Below, in pieces: positions 38,788 to 48,753 of a stretch of DNA of 64,000 bases. Within the stretch, counting starts at the first letter, position 1. Each line of letters begins with the position of its first letter. The stretch covers positions 62,001 through 126,000 of the forward strand of contig NZ_JBBKTX010000013.1 in the NCBI RefSeq assembly GCF_044962685.1, read 5' to 3'. This DNA comes from Oceanobacter antarcticus (lineage in GTDB: Bacteria; Pseudomonadota; Gammaproteobacteria; Pseudomonadales; Oceanobacteraceae). Position numbers and translations under genes: made by a program. Below the pieces are notes generated by a model. It made no database searches. It was given only the letters and a program-made list of their open reading frames with translations, and was not told the origin of the DNA.

Positions 38788-41567
38788 TGAGTACCCGGCC
38801 CCCGAGCGGCTGGCGGATCACGCTTACCTGGCTCAGCCGGGGCCTGGCGGCATTCGGGCTGCTGATCGTGTGCCTGCTGCTTGTTGTTCTGGTGTCGCTG
38901 CCAACCCTGGTGAAATCCGCTGCCAACCAGTGGCTTCCGGCGTTGGTGCAACAAATCACCGGAATCGAAGTCAGCTGGCAGATAAAAACCCTGCAATGGC
39001 ATCAACTCGAACTGGATTACCTCACTGCCCGGCTGGCTGACGGCACCACTCTTGCGCTGCTGGATGGCTCGCTGCAATACGATTCCTTGGGCTTGCTCGG
39101 CGGTCAGCTGGAGCAACTGCGTATCCGCGAGCTGCACATTGTGTTTGGCAGTACCAGTACCCGCCTCGCTGCCGCCCAAGCCAACAGCACCGAAGCCGCC
39201 GCCCGCGCACAGCTGGACAATGAATGGATCGAGTTGCCAGCACTGAACCAGCTACTGACAAATCTGCCGATCAAAGACATCAGCATTGAGACACTGCAAC
39301 TCGATCACCCCCTGCTGCAGGCCAGATTAGCTGTCGAGTTGAATGCGCAACACTGGCAGTTGCTCGGTCAGTTGACGCCGTTCCCGGCTACCCAGATCAC
39401 CGCCGACGTACCACCCGCGCCACCCTGGAACCTCAATCTGCAGCTGCTGGCCAATGGCCAGATACTGGCGCAGATATCCGATCAGTCCACCCTGCTGGCG
39501 CACTGGTTTATCCAACTGCAACAGGATGCAACCACCACTCGAGCCGAGTTACGACAAGTACTGATACTGCCCGAGCTGTCCCGTCAGGCCTATCGCCTGC
39601 CGCCAGAAATACGCCAGATGTTCACCGCTCACCCGGTGCTGGCGACCCTTGATACACTGGAATCCACCGCGACCCTGACCGTTAACAATCGTTTTCGCTT
39701 GCCACAAGACCTGCAACTGGAAGCGGTCACCCGGTTAACCATGGCACCCGGCAAGCACCTGATCCGTCGTGATCTGCCAGAGCTGCAAATCGAAACCCAA
39801 GCCACCGCCAACACCCTCTCCAGGCAATGGCAGCTCAAGCTACAACATCAGCAAGATGCCTGGCACAGCCAACTGAGTGGCCCCGCCATCCGGCTTCAGC
39901 TACCAAACCAGACCCTGGATATCGGCCCCTGGGAAGCAGAGATACAGTGCAACCCGTTACTGTCTCAGTGCCATGCCAGTGCCAGCCCCACCTTGCGTTT
40001 TCAGCAAGATCAGGATCAACAACACCTGGATGGCACCGCCAATCTGCCTTTGCAACTGGACTGGAATCGCGTCAGCACGACCGACCAGCCCATGCTAACC
40101 GCACAGATTCAGCTGGCCGCCCAGGGCAACCTGCGCAGCGCTGCCATTACCAGTGCCTGGGATATGACCAGTCACTTGCAACTCACACTCAATCGTACCG
40201 GCCCACTGACCCTTCACCTCGACGACACCGCCTTCAACGCCAGTCCGCAACCGATTGAACAGTGGCGCGTCGCCGCCTTACACATCCGCCAAAGCGGCCG
40301 TTTTGGCGCGACCTGGGACAGCAATCAACTCGAGACACCTTTTACGCCGCTCTCCGAGCTGGCATTTGACCTCGATCCGCTGACACTGCAACAACCAGAG
40401 CGGATTATTCGTACCGGCGCCTCACAACTACGCTGCACCGTCGATCTGGTACAACCCTTGTGCCATCTGCGGCTATTACTTCGGCCATCACAGTGGCAGC
40501 AATGGCCGCTGCCAGATGCTCGACTGAGCGCCGATATTCGTTACAACGTCGCCACTACGCAGCTCACTGCCAATCCCGAGATTCGCCTGGGCAACGGCGA
40601 GTTGCAGCTGCGTAGCCAACTCCAGCACCAACTCGAATCCGGTGCCGGTTCCTGGCAATTTCAGCTCCTCAACAGCAGTATTGTCTGGAACAAACTGGGG
40701 CTGAACAGCATGCCCGACCTGACCGGCGTCGATATTCTCAGCGGCGAATTGTCGGGTCAGGGCTGGGTTGACTGGAACCTTGAGCAGCAACGTTTCCAGC
40801 CCGACATCATGCTACGTGGCGACAATATCAGCCTGGTCTACGACAACCGCATCACCCTGGACAACTGGCAGTTTTTAATGGCGATGCGGCCGGGCAGTGA
40901 GGGTAATTATCAGATCAACAGCCAGGTGGGAGGCGACACTCTCAACACCGGGGTCGAAATGACCGACCTGCTGGCCAGAGCAGACGTCACCCTCGCCCAC
41001 GACTTCAGCTGGGCCAGCGCCGACATCCGCGAGCTGCATACCCGCCTGCTGGGGGGTCGTATTTACATTCCGGCGGTCATGTACGACAGCCGCAAGGAAA
41101 TCAACTCTTTCGGCATTGCGATTGACCAATTACAGCTGGCCAGCCTGGCGCAGCTGGAACCCAGCGCCGAACTGGAAGCCGATGGCCTGCTCGATGGCGT
41201 ACTGCCAATTGTATTGACTCAACAAGGCCCCAGTATTCCGGGAGGCAATCTGTTTGCCCGCGCCCCCGGCGGCACTATCCGCTATCAAACCGATGCCAGT
41301 GAAGCCCTCAAACAAAGTGACCCCAGTGTCGCCCTGGCAATGCAATTACTGGAAAATTTTCATTTCAAAGAGCTCAGCTCCGGCGTGCGTTACCAACCCG
41401 ATGGTTCACTTAACCTCAGCCTCAAATTTGAAGGCAACAACCCCGATTTCTTCAACGGCCAGGCCACTCACCTCAACGTCAATCTGGAATACAACCTGCT
41501 CGACCTGCTGTCCAGCCTGCGGGTGGCCGACGACGTGATCAATCGGCTGGAACAGAAATACCAATAA
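38787..41567 (+). CDS. YdbH-like envelope protein (AsmA-like class)
   Basis: This 926-residue protein has an N-terminal transmembrane anchor (about 16-38) followed by a very long beta-rich periplasmic part. The C-terminal part, including GGTIRYQ and LNLSLKFEGNNPDFFNGQATHLNVNL in pieces, matches the YdbH group. With YhdP and TamB, YdbH bridges inner and outer membrane and helps move phospholipids outward in E. coli. The gene overlaps rpiA by one base; the partner genes ynbE and ydbL of E. coli are not next to it here. Confidence 0.85.
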   Translation: MSTRPPSGWRITLTWLSRGLAAFGLLIVCLLLVVLVSLPTLVKSAANQWLPALVQQITGIEVSWQIKTLQWHQLELDYLTARLADGTTLALLDGSLQYDSLGLLGGQLEQLRIRELHIVFGSTSTRLAAAQANSTEAAARAQLDNEWIELPALNQLLTNLPIKDISIETLQLDHPLLQARLAVELNAQHWQLLGQLTPFPATQITADVPPAPPWNLNLQLLANGQILAQISDQSTLLAHWFIQLQQDATTTRAELRQVLILPELSRQAYRLPPEIRQMFTAHPVLATLDTLESTATLTVNNRFRLPQDLQLEAVTRLTMAPGKHLIRRDLPELQIETQATANTLSRQWQLKLQHQQDAWHSQLSGPAIRLQLPNQTLDIGPWEAEIQCNPLLSQCHASASPTLRFQQDQDQQHLDGTANLPLQLDWNRVSTTDQPMLTAQIQLAAQGNLRSAAITSAWDMTSHLQLTLNRTGPLTLHLDDTAFNASPQPIEQWRVAALHIRQSGRFGATWDSNQLETPFTPLSELAFDLDPLTLQQPERIIRTGASQLRCTVDLVQPLCHLRLLLRPSQWQQWPLPDARLSADIRYNVATTQLTANPEIRLGNGELQLRSQLQHQLESGAGSWQFQLLNSSIVWNKLGLNSMPDLTGVDILSGELSGQGWVDWNLEQQRFQPDIMLRGDNISLVYDNRITLDNWQFLMAMRPGSEGNYQINSQVGGDTLNTGVEMTDLLARADVTLAHDFSWASADIRELHTRLLGGRIYIPAVMYDSRKEINSFGIAIDQLQLASLAQLEPSAELEADGLLDGVLPIVLTQQGPSIPGGNLFARAPGGTIRYQTDASEALKQSDPSVALAMQLLENFHFKELSSGVRYQPDGSLNLSLKFEGNNPDFFNGQATHLNVNLEYNLLDLLSSLRVADDVINRLEQKYQ

Positions 41568-41731
41568 CAACCTTTCTGATTGCCGCAAAACCGTCATGTT
41601 TTTGATCTAGGCTGCCCGTCTTTTGATTCAGGTTCGGAATTCGGCGCTATCCTCCAGGATAAAGTCACCAGCCCCGGCCAAAGCGAGCTACAATCCGGGT
41701 TGTTTTTTCACGGGTAACTCAGGAGCACATC

Positions 41732-42742
41732 ATGGCCTTCACTGACTCTCAACGCATGTTTCCAGAAACTCGACTGCGTCGTATGCGCCGCAATGATTTT
41801 TCCCGTCGGTTGATGCGCGAAACCCAGCTGACGACCGATAGCCTGATTTACCCGATGTTTGTGCTCGAAGGCCATCAGGAACGTGAAGCGATTGCTTCCA
41901 TGCCAGGTATCGAACGCCTGTCCGTTGATTTGCTGGTCGCCGAGGTCAAGCACCTGTACCAGCTCGGTATCCCGGCGGTTGCCCTGTTCCCGGTAACGCC
42001 GAACAGTGCCAAGTCCGAATTGGCGGAAGAAGCATTTAATCCTAATGGTCTGGCTCAACGCGCTGTGCGGGCGATCAAGGATGCCGTGCCCGAGATGGGT
42101 GTGATTACCGACGTTGCCCTGGATCCGTTCACCACCCATGGCCAGGATGGCATCATTGATCAGGATGGCTATGTACTGAATGACCGCACCGTCGATACGC
42201 TGGTGAAACAGGCTTTGTCTCATGCCGAAGCTGGCGCCGACGTTGTCGCTCCTTCCGATATGATGGACGGCCGCATTGGTGATATCCGCGTTGCGCTGGA
42301 AGAAGATCGTTTTGTAAACACCCGCATCATGGCCTATTCCGCCAAATATGCATCGGCCTACTATGGCCCTTTCCGCGATGCTGTCGGTTCTTCCGCCAAC
42401 CTCGGCAAAGCCGACAAGAAAACCTATCAGATGGATCCGGCCAACAGCGATGAAGCGCTACACGAAGTGGCCATGGATCTGGCTGAAGGTGCCGACATGG
42501 TGATGATCAAGCCGGGCATGCCGTATCTGGATATCGTTCGCCGCATCAAGGATGAATTCCGCGCCCCAACTTTCGTTTATCAGGTCAGCGGTGAGTACGC
42601 CATGCACAAAGCGGCAGTGGCGAATGGCTGGCTGGATGATCACGCCGTTATGGTCGAATCCCTCACCGCCATGAAACGTGCCGGTGCCGATGGCATTCTT
42701 ACCTATTACGCCAAACAATACGCAGAGTGGATCAATGCTTAA
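41732..42742 (+). CDS. hemB: Delta-aminolevulinate dehydratase (porphobilinogen synthase)
   Basis: This 336-residue enzyme of haem synthesis joins two 5-aminolevulinates. The Schiff-base lysines are Lys205 (YSAKYASAYYGPF) and Lys260 (MIKPGMPYLD). In place of the zinc-binding three-Cys motif it has DVALDPFTTHGQDG with Asp127, Asp131 and Asp139, so it is the magnesium-dependent type known from Pseudomonas aeruginosa. CAGGAG precedes the ATG. The polyphosphate kinase gene follows after 9 bases. Confidence 0.98.
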   Translation: MAFTDSQRMFPETRLRRMRRNDFSRRLMRETQLTTDSLIYPMFVLEGHQEREAIASMPGIERLSVDLLVAEVKHLYQLGIPAVALFPVTPNSAKSELAEEAFNPNGLAQRAVRAIKDAVPEMGVITDVALDPFTTHGQDGIIDQDGYVLNDRTVDTLVKQALSHAEAGADVVAPSDMMDGRIGDIRVALEEDRFVNTRIMAYSAKYASAYYGPFRDAVGSSANLGKADKKTYQMDPANSDEALHEVAMDLAEGADMVMIKPGMPYLDIVRRIKDEFRAPTFVYQVSGEYAMHKAAVANGWLDDHAVMVESLTAMKRAGADGILTYYAKQYAEWINA

Positions 42743-42751
42743 GGAAGCAGA

Positions 42752-44851
42752 ATGAGCGACGTACAGACAACCGAAGCAAGTATCGACCTGAGTAGCAGTG
42801 AGTATTACTTCAATCGTGAGCTGAGCCATTTACAGTTCAATATCCGGGTGCTGGAGCAGGCACTGGATGAAAGCCACCCACTGCTTGATCGGCTGTTTTT
42901 CCTGTGTATTTTCAGCCGCAATCTGGACGAGTTTTACGAAGTCCGAGTCGCCAACCTGACCCAGCAGCTGACCTTCGCCCGCGAACAGGCAGGGGCTGAC
43001 GGTATGCACCCACAACAGGTGCTGAGCGCTATTCATACCCTCTGCAGCGACACCGTTGAACGTCAGTATCGGATTCTCAATGAAACCATTCTGCCAGCGC
43101 TGGAACAGGAAAATATCCACTTCCAACGCCGCCGTGACTGGACCGAAGAGCAACGGCTCTGGGTGGAAGGCTATTTCCGCGACAGTATCCAGCCGCTGAT
43201 CAGTCCGATCGGGCTGGATCCTTCCCATCCGTTCCCGCGTCTGGTGAACAAGAGTCTGAACTTTATTGTTGAGCTGGATGGCAAGGATGCCTTTGGTCGT
43301 GAAACCGGGCTGGCGATTATTCCGGCACCGCGCTCGCTGCCGCGTATTATTCGTATTCCAGATCATCTGACGAATGGCGGTGATCATTTTATTTTCCTGT
43401 CGTCCATGATTCACGAACATGCCGATGAGCTGTTCCCTGGCATGGAAGTCAAGGGCTGTTACCAGTTCCGGGTTACCCGCAACGCCGATCTGGAGATTGA
43501 CGAAGACGGCACCAACGACCTCGCCTCTGCCCTTGAAGATGAGCTGCACTCACGCAACTTTGGCGAAGAGATGCGTCTGGAAGTGGCGGATAACTGCCCG
43601 TCCGAGCTGGTGAACTTCCTGTTACACAAATTCAGCCTGGAGGCCAACGACCTGTACATGGTCAATGGCCCGGTGAATCTGGGCCGGATGATGGAAGTGA
43701 TTGGCCAGATCAATCGCCCAGATTTGCAGTACACGCCTTTTACGCCTGGGCTGCCCAAGAACATCAAGTTCAAGAAGAGTATTTTCGAAAGCATGCGCGA
43801 GCGCGATACGCTGCTGCTACATCCGTTTGAATCCTTTACACCCGTCGTTGACCTACTGCGCGAAGCCGCCAAAGACCCCGCAGTGCGAGCGATCAAACAG
43901 ACGCTGTACCGCACGGGTGCCAAATCTGAAATTGTTAATGCACTGGTGGATGCCGCCCGCAATGGCAAGGAAGTCACGGTTGTTATTGAACTGCGTGCGC
44001 GCTTTGATGAGGAAGAAAACCTCTACCTCGCCAACCGCCTGCAGGAAGCCGGTGCCGTGGTGGTGTATGGCGTGGTCGGCTACAAGACTCACGCCAAAAT
44101 GATGCTGATTGTGCGTAAAGAAGAAGACCGCTACAAACGTTACGTGCACCTCGGCACCGGCAACTACCACGCTGGCAACGCACGGGCGTACACCGACTAC
44201 AGCTTCCTGACCAGCAATGATGTCATGGGTGAAGACGTCGCCGCCGTGTTCCAGCAACTGACCGGCATGGGCGCCGCATTAAAAATAAAGAAGCTGTTTC
44301 ATGCACCGTTCACACTGCACAAAAAACTGATCGAACTGGTTGAACGGGAACGGGCTCATGCAGAAGCAGGCCATCCGGCACTGATCCGCCTGAAAGCCAA
44401 TGGCTTGACCGAACCAAAACTGATCCGGGCGCTTTACAAGGCCTCGCAGGCTGGCGTGAAGGTAGAGTTGATCATTCGCGGCATGTGCTGTCTCAAACCA
44501 GGGATTCCCGGTGTTTCTGAGAACATTGAAGTGCGCTCGATTATTGGCCGCTTCCTGGAGCACACCCGGGTGTATTACTTCCTCAATAACGGCAAGGACG
44601 AAGTGTATGCCGCCAGTGCCGACCTGATGGAACGTAACCTGTTGAATCGGGTGGAAACCGCCTTCCCGATCGAAAGCAACAAACTGAAAGATCGGGTCAA
44701 ATCGGAGCTGGAAGCCTATATGCTGGACAACAGCCAGGCCTGGGTGCTGCAGTCGGATGGCCGCTATGTTCGTCTCCAACCCGTCGAGGGTGAAGAAACC
44801 ATCCGCGCCCAGAGTATTTTGCTGGCCACGCTCGCAACCACATCCAGCTGA
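42752..44851 (+). CDS. ppk: Polyphosphate kinase 1
   Basis: This 699-residue enzyme makes polyphosphate from ATP. The N-terminal domain opens YYFNRELSHLQFN. The phospholipase-D-like catalytic core includes His447 in YKTHAKMML, the expected phosphorylated histidine, and His604 in LEHTRVYYF. The final region ends MERNLLNRVETAFPI. AAGGA is placed before the ATG, and the gene is directly behind hemB as in many gammaproteobacteria. Confidence 0.97.
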   Translation: MSDVQTTEASIDLSSSEYYFNRELSHLQFNIRVLEQALDESHPLLDRLFFLCIFSRNLDEFYEVRVANLTQQLTFAREQAGADGMHPQQVLSAIHTLCSDTVERQYRILNETILPALEQENIHFQRRRDWTEEQRLWVEGYFRDSIQPLISPIGLDPSHPFPRLVNKSLNFIVELDGKDAFGRETGLAIIPAPRSLPRIIRIPDHLTNGGDHFIFLSSMIHEHADELFPGMEVKGCYQFRVTRNADLEIDEDGTNDLASALEDELHSRNFGEEMRLEVADNCPSELVNFLLHKFSLEANDLYMVNGPVNLGRMMEVIGQINRPDLQYTPFTPGLPKNIKFKKSIFESMRERDTLLLHPFESFTPVVDLLREAAKDPAVRAIKQTLYRTGAKSEIVNALVDAARNGKEVTVVIELRARFDEEENLYLANRLQEAGAVVVYGVVGYKTHAKMMLIVRKEEDRYKRYVHLGTGNYHAGNARAYTDYSFLTSNDVMGEDVAAVFQQLTGMGAALKIKKLFHAPFTLHKKLIELVERERAHAEAGHPALIRLKANGLTEPKLIRALYKASQAGVKVELIIRGMCCLKPGIPGVSENIEVRSIIGRFLEHTRVYYFLNNGKDEVYAASADLMERNLLNRVETAFPIESNKLKDRVKSELEAYMLDNSQAWVLQSDGRYVRLQPVEGEETIRAQSILLATLATTSS

Positions 44852-45135
44852 TTGGTATCACCGGGGTTAAGTAGCCGCACGACATCGCGGAATACGCCGT
44901 GCCAGTCAGTTGGATACAGTCAGTTCCTATCAATCAGGCATTCACAGTAACCGGCCTGGTTGGTAATCAGAACTCTGTTTGCAAACCAACCACCAGCACG
45001 GTTTGTTCAACGGCTGAAAACGGTCTCGCAGGTTGAGTAGCTACAATAAGAGGCCTTGCACCCACAGATAAATCGGGGCTGTTATTTCGCAGCTGCCCGA
45101 CACACAAGCACCCGCTACCCTGTCACAACTTCCGG

Positions 45136-46248
45136 CTACTCTTCTTGCTCCTCGGCCAGCCGCTGGATCATGGCGTAGATCGATTTTATTTGTGGCGCGT
45201 CGCGGCTATAGAAATCCGGCTGAAAAATATCCACCGAGGAATAGCCCCAAAAATCCCAACAGCCGAGCGGATTCAGTGGTGCCAAATCTGAGACGTTCAC
45301 CTGCGGATAAAGCACGATCAATCGGTTGGTATCGGCCATAGGGTTGTAGCCAGTAGTACGAATATAGGCATCGCCAATTTCTTCATAAGACTGCTTACAG
45401 CCGTGAACCGCAACATGAATGCGGCAATTGCTGTGCTGTTGGCAATATTCCGGCACGTAGACATAGCCGGTATCCGCCATGCTGGTCAGCTCTCCCACCA
45501 GAAATGGCCGCTGGTCAAACGCAATCAGCTCACCGCTGGCTGTCGGGGCGGGCGGATTGGCGTCCATGTACAGATACGACAGAATGCGGGTGGCCTGCAT
45601 AAATTGGCAGTTGTTGATAAACGGTGATTGCGTGATGGCGCAGTCGGTATCGTCGTCATTATTGGTAATGATGGCGTGCCCAGCGTTAATCTGGTTGCTG
45701 TAGAGAATTTGCTGGGCAGGCACGCCCAGCTGCAGGAAGTAGTCACGGGTGGCATCAACCACCTGACTGACCACCGTGTCATCGCTGAGGCCACTGAACA
45801 GATAAAAACGATCATCCTTCAGATTGGCCAGCGGGTCGATACTCTCTTCCTCGGCCAGTTCTCGGGTAAGCGTGAGCAATCGCGCCAGATTTGGCCCCAA
45901 CGACTCAGAGGGCGGATTCATGCAGGTGGTGGTCGCCGTCAGTGCCGGAGCCGCCATTGGCCAGGAGCGAGAACAGAGGTAAGGGCCACCAGCAATCACC
46001 CCTGCTCCGACCATGATGTCGGAGTGAGCCATATAAAGCTGGGACGTCATAAAGGCGCCAGACGACAGCCCGGATACCGAGGTTTGCTGAAGGTCGGCGC
46101 TGTAATTGGCCAAGGCGGCCGCGCCGCTAGCAGTTGGCTTATCCGACGAGGCGGTCGATTGAGCCGGTGCTTCCTCTTGCGAACAGGCGCCAATAAACAG
46201 CACCAGACACAATACAGATACACGGCGGAGTATTACTAACGGGAACAC
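45136..46248 (-). CDS. Secreted lipoprotein of the PHB depolymerase/esterase family
   Basis: This alpha/beta-hydrolase lipoprotein has 370 residues. AAGGAGG lies 5 bases before a GTG at 46248, and that start gives a compact lipoprotein signal ending FIGAC (Cys22), so I prefer it to the ATG at 46287. The lipase box is GLSSG with Ser62, close to the mature N-terminus. VAVHGCKQSYEEIGD matches the catalytic-domain type 2 extracellular short-chain PHA depolymerases. No separate substrate-binding domain follows, so it may act on oligomers or other esters. It would sit in the outer membrane. Confidence 0.83.
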   Translation of the reverse strand: MFPLVILRRVSVLCLVLFIGACSQEEAPAQSTASSDKPTASGAAALANYSADLQQTSVSGLSSGAFMTSQLYMAHSDIMVGAGVIAGGPYLCSRSWPMAAPALTATTTCMNPPSESLGPNLARLLTLTRELAEEESIDPLANLKDDRFYLFSGLSDDTVVSQVVDATRDYFLQLGVPAQQILYSNQINAGHAIITNNDDDTDCAITQSPFINNCQFMQATRILSYLYMDANPPAPTASGELIAFDQRPFLVGELTSMADTGYVYVPEYCQQHSNCRIHVAVHGCKQSYEEIGDAYIRTTGYNPMADTNRLIVLYPQVNVSDLAPLNPLGCWDFWGYSSVDIFQPDFYSRDAPQIKSIYAMIQRLAEEQEE

Positions 46249-46333
46249 AGTGGCCTCCTTGCCCAGGGCAGTTGACGTTGATGACATCCATGAATATAAC
46301 CGGCGTCTGAGTAGTTGATCCGCGAATCGCTTC

Positions 46334-47098
46334 TCAGTCGCGAGGAAAGTACAATACGCCAGTTTCTGTCTGCGACTGTAGACGTTGTGGTAACCGTCCG
46401 ACTAACGGTAGCTGACTCAGCAGATTCCCCATAAGGTATTGGACGGGTAACGCCAGCCGCAACGGAGCAGGCGTTCCCTGATACAGCACACTACAGGCGA
46501 TCACCAGTATCATCGTACCCTGCCAGTTATCCAGACTGACCGGCTTGATGGCTGTACCAAAGGATTTTTTCAACCGCATGCCGTTGAAATCCACGGCATA
46601 AAGTTCATCCAGCAGTAAGTGCACAATAAAGCCGCCAGTGACAAAGCCGCCACCAAACCAGCAAAAATCGGCACTGCGCTCAAACAATTGATCGATCACC
46701 ACAACCGCCAGCAAACCGCAAAAGACAGCAGCCAACAACGAGTGAATAACCCCTCGGTGCACGGTGTAGCGAAAAAACACCTGCATTGCGACTGGCCCAG
46801 CCAGGGAGTAGGACAGCGCCATTCCTGCCCAAACACCCGCCAATGACGTCCAGCTGGATGAGACATGAGGAAGCAAAAGCCACAGGGTCAGTCCAGCGGC
46901 CAACGATCCAAGGCAGTTAAATACCCACACAACCGGCCGGGAAGAATCGGAATCGATGTCCGGTAAAATGCCGCCAAACATCCCCAGCAGAAACAAGACA
47001 AGAGCTTCAGGAAAAGAAACCCAGTTGGCAATCACCAACAAGGAAGAGGCCATCGCGCTGACGGTTGCAGCCCCACCGAGATGGGTCGAGAAGCTGGC
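46334..47098 (-). CDS. YdjM-like inner-membrane metal-dependent hydrolase
   Basis: This 254-residue multi-pass protein resembles the DUF457/YdjM family. MASFSTHLGGAAT at the start, GGILPDIDSDSS and HRGVIHSLLAA give the conserved His and Asp residues expected to bind metal. Four to six membrane helices are visible. The substrate is unknown; enterobacterial YdjM is LexA-controlled, but I did not identify a LexA box here. ATG at 47098 fits the family start better than 47119. Confidence 0.82.
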   Translation of the reverse strand, partial: ASFSTHLGGAATVSAMASSLLVIANWVSFPEALVLFLLGMFGGILPDIDSDSSRPVVWVFNCLGSLAAGLTLWLLLPHVSSSWTSLAGVWAGMALSYSLAGPVAMQVFFRYTVHRGVIHSLLAAVFCGLLAVVVIDQLFERSADFCWFGGGFVTGGFIVHLLLDELYAVDFNGMRLKKSFGTAIKPVSLDNWQGTMILVIACSVLYQGTPAPLRLALPVQYLMGNLLSQLPLVGRLPQRLQSQTETGVLYFPRD

Positions 47099-47315
47099 CA
47101 TAAATACCTGGTCATCCATACATAAAAACTGCAGGATAACAGAATATCTTCTTGTTTATTAATTAGTTACAAAACACATTGAAGCACGATGACATTCAGG
47201 ATCGGTTCCTTCGGGAAGACATCTGGCAATATCACGAACAATGAGAGGACGATTATTAATCGCCGTCATAGTGAGCGCAGCCGTTGTTGGATCTCCCCTG
47301 AGCATACCTGGTCAC

Positions 47316-48740
47316 TCACCAGGCCCCGGTGTCCGGTATTGCATTAACCAAACGTCGCGGCTCCAGAATACGTCGCAATTCATCTGCGGGCAGCAGACCT
47401 TCTTCTTCCACCAAGTCAATCACACTGCGATTTTCCTTCAGTGCCCTGCTGGCAATGCGCGTAGCATTTTCATAACCGATATAAGGATTCAGTGCTGTCA
47501 CCAAACCGATGGAGCGGTGAACCATATCGGCACATGCATCGCGATTGGCCGTGATGCCCCGGATGCAACGCTCGTCCAGCATCATCATGGCGCGCTTGAG
47601 TAAGCGCATGGATTCCAGAATGTTGTAAATAATCAATGGCTCCATGGCGTTCAGTTGCAACTGGCCCGCTTCCGCCGCCATACAAATCGCCAGATCGTGC
47701 CCCATCACCTGATACGCCACCTGATTGACGGCTTCCGGGATCACCGGATTAACCTTACCCGGCATTATCGAGCTGCCCGGCTGTTGCGCTGGCAGGTTGA
47801 TTTCGTTGATGCCCGCTCGCGGCCCCATGCTCAACAGTCGCAGATCATTGGAAATTTTTGACAGTTTGATCGCCAGTCGCTTTAACATGGAGGAAAACAG
47901 CACAAACGCCCCCATGTCAGATGAGGCCTCAATCAGGTCTTCCGACTGGATCAGGGTAAAACCACTGATTCTGGACAGGTGTTCAATCGCGAGCTTGCCG
48001 TAACACGGATCCGCATTGATACCCGTACCAATGGCTGTCCCGCCAAGGTTCACTTCTTTGAGTAACTCGGAAAGAGAGGCGAGCACCCGAATATCTTCAC
48101 CCAGAGTCGACGCCCAGGCTCCAAATTCTTGCCCCAGTGTCATCGGTACTGCGTCTTGCAATTGAGTGCGACCCATTTTGATCACATCTGCAAACTCGTG
48201 ACTCTTGTTCCGTAGCGCAGTCTGTAAACGGCTAAGTGCCGCCAACAAATCGCTGTGACTCAGTAGAATCGCCAGCCGCACAGCGGTGGGATACACATCG
48301 TTGGTTGACTGTGCCCGATTCACATCGTTGTTGGGATGCAGATGCTGATACTGGCCACGCTCATAGCCCATCAGCTCCAGACCAATGTTGGCGATGACCT
48401 CATTGGCATTCATATTAGTGGAGGTGCCAGCGCCGCCCTGAATCATGTCAACGACAAACTGCTGATGAAACTGCCCCTGCAAGAGCACATGGCTGGCGGC
48501 TACAATGGCATCACCGCGTTTCTGATCCAGCAACCCCAGTTCGGTATTAGCCAGTGCGCAGGCCTGTTTCACCATCGCCAGAGCGTTAATCAACTGGGGA
48601 AAATGCGCCAGCGTCACCCCACTCAGGTTAAAGTTGTCACAAGCACGCCGGGTCTGTACGCCGTAGTAGGCACTAGCGGGAACTGCCAACGGCCCCAGCA
48701 AGTCTGTTTCAATACGCACGTCGGCAACGACAGGTTCCAT
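47316..48740 (-). CDS. aspA: Aspartate ammonia-lyase
   Basis: This 474-residue member of the fumarase/aspartase superfamily interconverts aspartate and fumarate plus ammonia. The signature loop GSSIMPGKVNP is intact, as are TSTNMNANEVIAN and GRTQLQDAVPMTLGQEFGAW. It starts 13 bases after the ThDP enzyme stop, so it belongs to the catabolic run. Placement beside an aspartate-dehydrogenase-like gene suggests a role in nitrogen release or fumarate use in that pathway. Confidence 0.93.
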   Translation of the reverse strand: MEPVVADVRIETDLLGPLAVPASAYYGVQTRRACDNFNLSGVTLAHFPQLINALAMVKQACALANTELGLLDQKRGDAIVAASHVLLQGQFHQQFVVDMIQGGAGTSTNMNANEVIANIGLELMGYERGQYQHLHPNNDVNRAQSTNDVYPTAVRLAILLSHSDLLAALSRLQTALRNKSHEFADVIKMGRTQLQDAVPMTLGQEFGAWASTLGEDIRVLASLSELLKEVNLGGTAIGTGINADPCYGKLAIEHLSRISGFTLIQSEDLIEASSDMGAFVLFSSMLKRLAIKLSKISNDLRLLSMGPRAGINEINLPAQQPGSSIMPGKVNPVIPEAVNQVAYQVMGHDLAICMAAEAGQLQLNAMEPLIIYNILESMRLLKRAMMMLDERCIRGITANRDACADMVHRSIGLVTALNPYIGYENATRIASRALKENRSVIDLVEEEGLLPADELRRILEPRRLVNAIPDTGAW

Positions 48741-48753
48741 GATGACGTCTCTC

